A stretch of 13,158 nucleotides of DNA from the NCBI GenBank assembly GCA_910585995.1, contig CAJUGG010000071.1, positions 1 through 13,158 on the forward strand. Direction: 5' to 3'. This stretch comes from an uncultured Lachnospiraceae bacterium (GTDB lineage: Bacteria > Bacillota > Clostridia > Lachnospirales > Lachnospiraceae). Shown piece by piece: positions 12,985 through 13,158 of this stretch. Each line of letters begins with the position of its first letter. Positions within the stretch are counted from its first letter, which is position 1. The notes under the pieces are model-generated. The model ran no database searches and was not told where the DNA came from. It saw only the letters and a program-made list of their open reading frames with translations. The position numbers were made by a program, and so were the translations under genes.

Positions 12985-13158
12985 GGCAAACACAAGACGG
13001 GCCGCGCTGGCTTGAGGGGTCGACAAAGGTCTGCATAGAATGTATCGGACAATTCACTGGTTTTGTATGTTCCAGTCGTACACGTAAACGTGTTCGCCTG
13101 GCTCATACAAAACCAGCAAATTGTCCGCTCCAATCTACACAGCACTCTTTGTGCGACC
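12985..13158 (+). repeat. Large palindromic repeat, copy 3 (right side cut by window edge)
   Basis: The core 13038-13156 is identical to 1-119. The left side carries GACAAAGGTCTGCATA (13022-13037), as in copy 2 (6371-6386). Further left is an outer arm sharing the CACAA-then-GGG landmark (12991 on) but otherwise different from copy 2. The last bases, CGACC, are the reverse complement of GGTCG in this copy's left arm (13019-13023), not a match to the other copies' right arms, so the arm-pairing rule holds as far as can be seen. The left limit is approximate. It lies about 50 nt after the eno stop. Confidence 0.88.

Noticed and set aside
1..13158. Circular plasmid or phage-like direct terminal repeat, suggested by identical ends
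   Set aside because: The repeat also occurs internally at 6387-6505, bases beyond the shared 119 differ, and the genes are core chromosomal enzymes with no replication or phage functions.

Overview
The window reads as a piece of low-to-mid GC Firmicutes chromosome, most likely Clostridia of the Lachnospiraceae type. This rests on strong AGGAGG ribosome binding sites, sigma-A-like promoters, an iscU/nifU-like scaffold gene next to mnmA, and a glycolytic trunk cluster. The family assignment is inferred from gene content and protein flavour, not from a search.

Layout: (1) 1-147 is the right part of a large hairpin repeat (copy 1). (2) 239-1761 is a tight two-gene unit, iscU-like Fe-S scaffold and mnmA tRNA 2-thiouridylase. 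(3) 1756-2562, minus strand, is a PHP-family histidinol-phosphatase whose end overlaps the end of mnmA by 6 bp; it has its own promoter and a long, nested-hairpin leader. (4) 3027-6328 holds gap, pgk and tpiA, with an intrinsic terminator after gap and a complex hairpin element between pgk and tpiA. (5) 6341-6533 is a complete copy of the large hairpin repeat (copy 2). (6) 6654-8555 holds a DUF3829-like lipoprotein and an aldo/keto reductase. (7) 8664-12936 holds gpmI, a membrane-anchored protein with a sigma-factor-like N-terminus and a C-terminal SH3b domain, and eno. (8) The window ends inside a third copy of the large repeat.

Together gap, pgk, tpiA, gpmI and eno cover the lower glycolytic trunk from triose phosphates to phosphoenolpyruvate. 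The genes between them (lipoprotein, aldo/keto reductase, sigma-like/SH3b protein) are not glycolytic enzymes.

The most unusual content is structural. First, a dispersed element of about 193 bp is present three times. It is one long imperfect palindrome with a near-constant core and outer arms that differ between copies; in the one complete copy the arms pair perfectly. Second, a separate family of leader hairpins sits upstream of tpiA (two tandem units) and of the histidinol-phosphatase gene. These share short constant flanks (AAACAGCA and TGCGGAACT), carry unrelated self-complementary interiors, and keep the same 6-nt distance to the Shine-Dalgarno sequence. Third, the eno Shine-Dalgarno lies inside the 3' arm of an intrinsic terminator whose U-tract runs straight into the eno start codon. 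Fourth, a protein that looks like an ECF sigma factor fused through a membrane segment to an extracellular SH3b domain is encoded between gpmI and eno.
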